From assembly GCF_002204745.1 (NCBI RefSeq), contig NZ_NIRR01000005.1, forward strand, positions 62,001-126,000: a stretch of 64,000 nt of DNA, given 5' to 3'. Of this stretch, positions 63,322-64,000 are shown piece by piece. The notes beneath the pieces were generated by a model, which saw only the letters and a program-made list of their open reading frames with translations, was not told the origin of the DNA and did not search any database. The stretch's first letter is position 1, and the number at the start of each line of letters is the position of its first letter. Position numbers and translations under genes: made by a program. Origin of the DNA: Hymenobacter amundsenii (lineage in GTDB: Bacteria > Bacteroidota > Bacteroidia > Cytophagales > Hymenobacteraceae).

Positions 63322-64000
63322 ATGAAAATAATTCGACTCTTGCTGGTCCTGCTGGCTTTCGGAGCCGCTACGCCGGTTTCGTGGGCTCAGGTAGTCACCA
63401 CTCAACCCACCTCTTTCACGGCCGATAAGGCCGTTACGCTCACTTTTGATGCCACCCAGGGCAATGCAGCACTAGCCAACCTCACCGGCGACGTGTATGT
63501 GCATACGGGTGTCATCACCAACTTGAGCAGCAATCCGTCTGACTGGAAGTACGTCAAGTTCACCAATTTCAACGCGCCCGACCCGTCGGTGAAGCTCACG
63601 CGCAGCACCACCAACCCGAATATCTACACCATCAATATCACGCCCAGCGTGCGGGCCTGGTACAACGTGCCGGCCGCCGAGCAGATTCTCAAGCTGGCCA
63701 TGGTGTTCCGCAACGCCGATGGCTCCATCGTGGGTCGCGGCCCCGGCGGCGACATTTTCGTAGACGTAGCCCAGAACGATTTCGACCTGCGCTTCACCCA
63801 GCCCAGCGGCTCCGGCCCGTTTGTATTCGCGCTGAATTCGCCTACGCTCGTAAAAGGCACCTCGGCCGTGGCCGCCGACCTGGCCCTTTTGCTCAACGGC
63901 ACGCAGATAGCCTCTGCTACCAACGCCACGGCCATTGAGGCCAACGTTACGCTCACCCAGGCCGGCAGCAACACGCTGCGCCTCACCGCCACCAAAGGCA
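63322..64000 (+). CDS. Alpha-amylase-family secreted protein, 3' truncated by window
   Basis: The frame is open from the ATG at 63322 to the window end (226 residues). A Sec signal (IIRLLLVLLAFGAATPVSWAQ) is followed by a beta-rich module VTLTFDATQGNAALANLTGD-VYVHTGVI, NIYTINITPSVRAWYNVPAAE and MVFRNADGSIVGRG. This N-terminal arrangement is found in Bacteroidota secreted alpha-amylases, where a starch-binding-type module precedes the GH13 barrel. The catalytic part lies beyond the window, so the assignment is by the N-terminal module only. Confidence 0.65.
   Translation, partial: MKIIRLLLVLLAFGAATPVSWAQVVTTQPTSFTADKAVTLTFDATQGNAALANLTGDVYVHTGVITNLSSNPSDWKYVKFTNFNAPDPSVKLTRSTTNPNIYTINITPSVRAWYNVPAAEQILKLAMVFRNADGSIVGRGPGGDIFVDVAQNDFDLRFTQPSGSGPFVFALNSPTLVKGTSAVAADLALLLNGTQIASATNATAIEANVTLTQAGSNTLRLTATKG

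Overview
The window reads as chromosomal DNA of a GC-rich Bacteroidota bacterium, most like Hymenobacter or a close Cytophagales relative. The evidence is a type IX secretion sorting tail on a GH16 enzyme, repeated Bacteroidota-type -7 boxes (TAnnTTTG) in front of genes, general lack of Shine-Dalgarno sequences, a TonB receptor/imelysin/HTTM/DUF4856 iron-type operon, and single-chain branched-chain ketoacid dehydrogenase E1. Most of the window is ordinary core and accessory metabolism. I see no transposase, integrase, prophage or CRISPR array.

Layout. 1-8.7 kb: a truncated SpoIIE-type phosphatase, then a surface polysaccharide locus (Wzy/ligase-like, Wzz-like, Wzx-like flippase, GT4, polysaccharide deacetylase, GT2). 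9-13.7 kb: GH3 lipoprotein, TatD, asparaginase, tRNA-Ser(GGA). 13.7-16.5 kb: TPR histidine kinase and a VOC protein. 16.9-27.1 kb: a PaoABC-type molybdenum aldehyde oxidoreductase with its maturation genes xdhC and mocA nearby, separated by an AraC/NmrA pair and a secreted GH16 beta-glucanase. 27-34 kb: membrane protein, MFS, DinB, amidohydrolase, AMP nucleosidase and an orphan HsdR N-terminal nuclease domain. 34.1-40.6 kb: leftward operon DUF4856 - imelysin - HTTM - TonB receptor with a well-formed promoter. 40.9-48.3 kb: PAS kinase plus overlapping response regulator, LTA-synthase-like protein, SUKH-like protein, alanine dehydrogenase, DUF1573. 48.5-56.4 kb: BKD E1 fusion, lipoprotein, LuxE-like protein, an AT-rich orphan, an NtrC-like regulator without DNA-binding domain, sugar dehydrogenase plus cytochrome c. 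56.5-64 kb: RNase P RNA on the minus strand, S8 and M1 peptidases, Smr protein, DUF2279 protein, and the start of an alpha-amylase-like secreted protein cut by the window end.

The most unusual content is intergenic. At least five families of imperfect-to-perfect inverted repeats (called A-E here, plus a 333-bp element F with 47-nt terminal inverted repeats) occupy gene 3' ends. Every copy lies downstream of at least one stop codon and none lies in the ten divergent promoter regions. Several copies supply the host gene's stop codon or its last residues, one sits inside the pao operon, and one carries a promoter box at its tip. Copies differ in sequence while their two arms stay complementary, which argues for selection on, or a copying mechanism that maintains, the hairpin. 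This repeat system is the best candidate for something under-described here.
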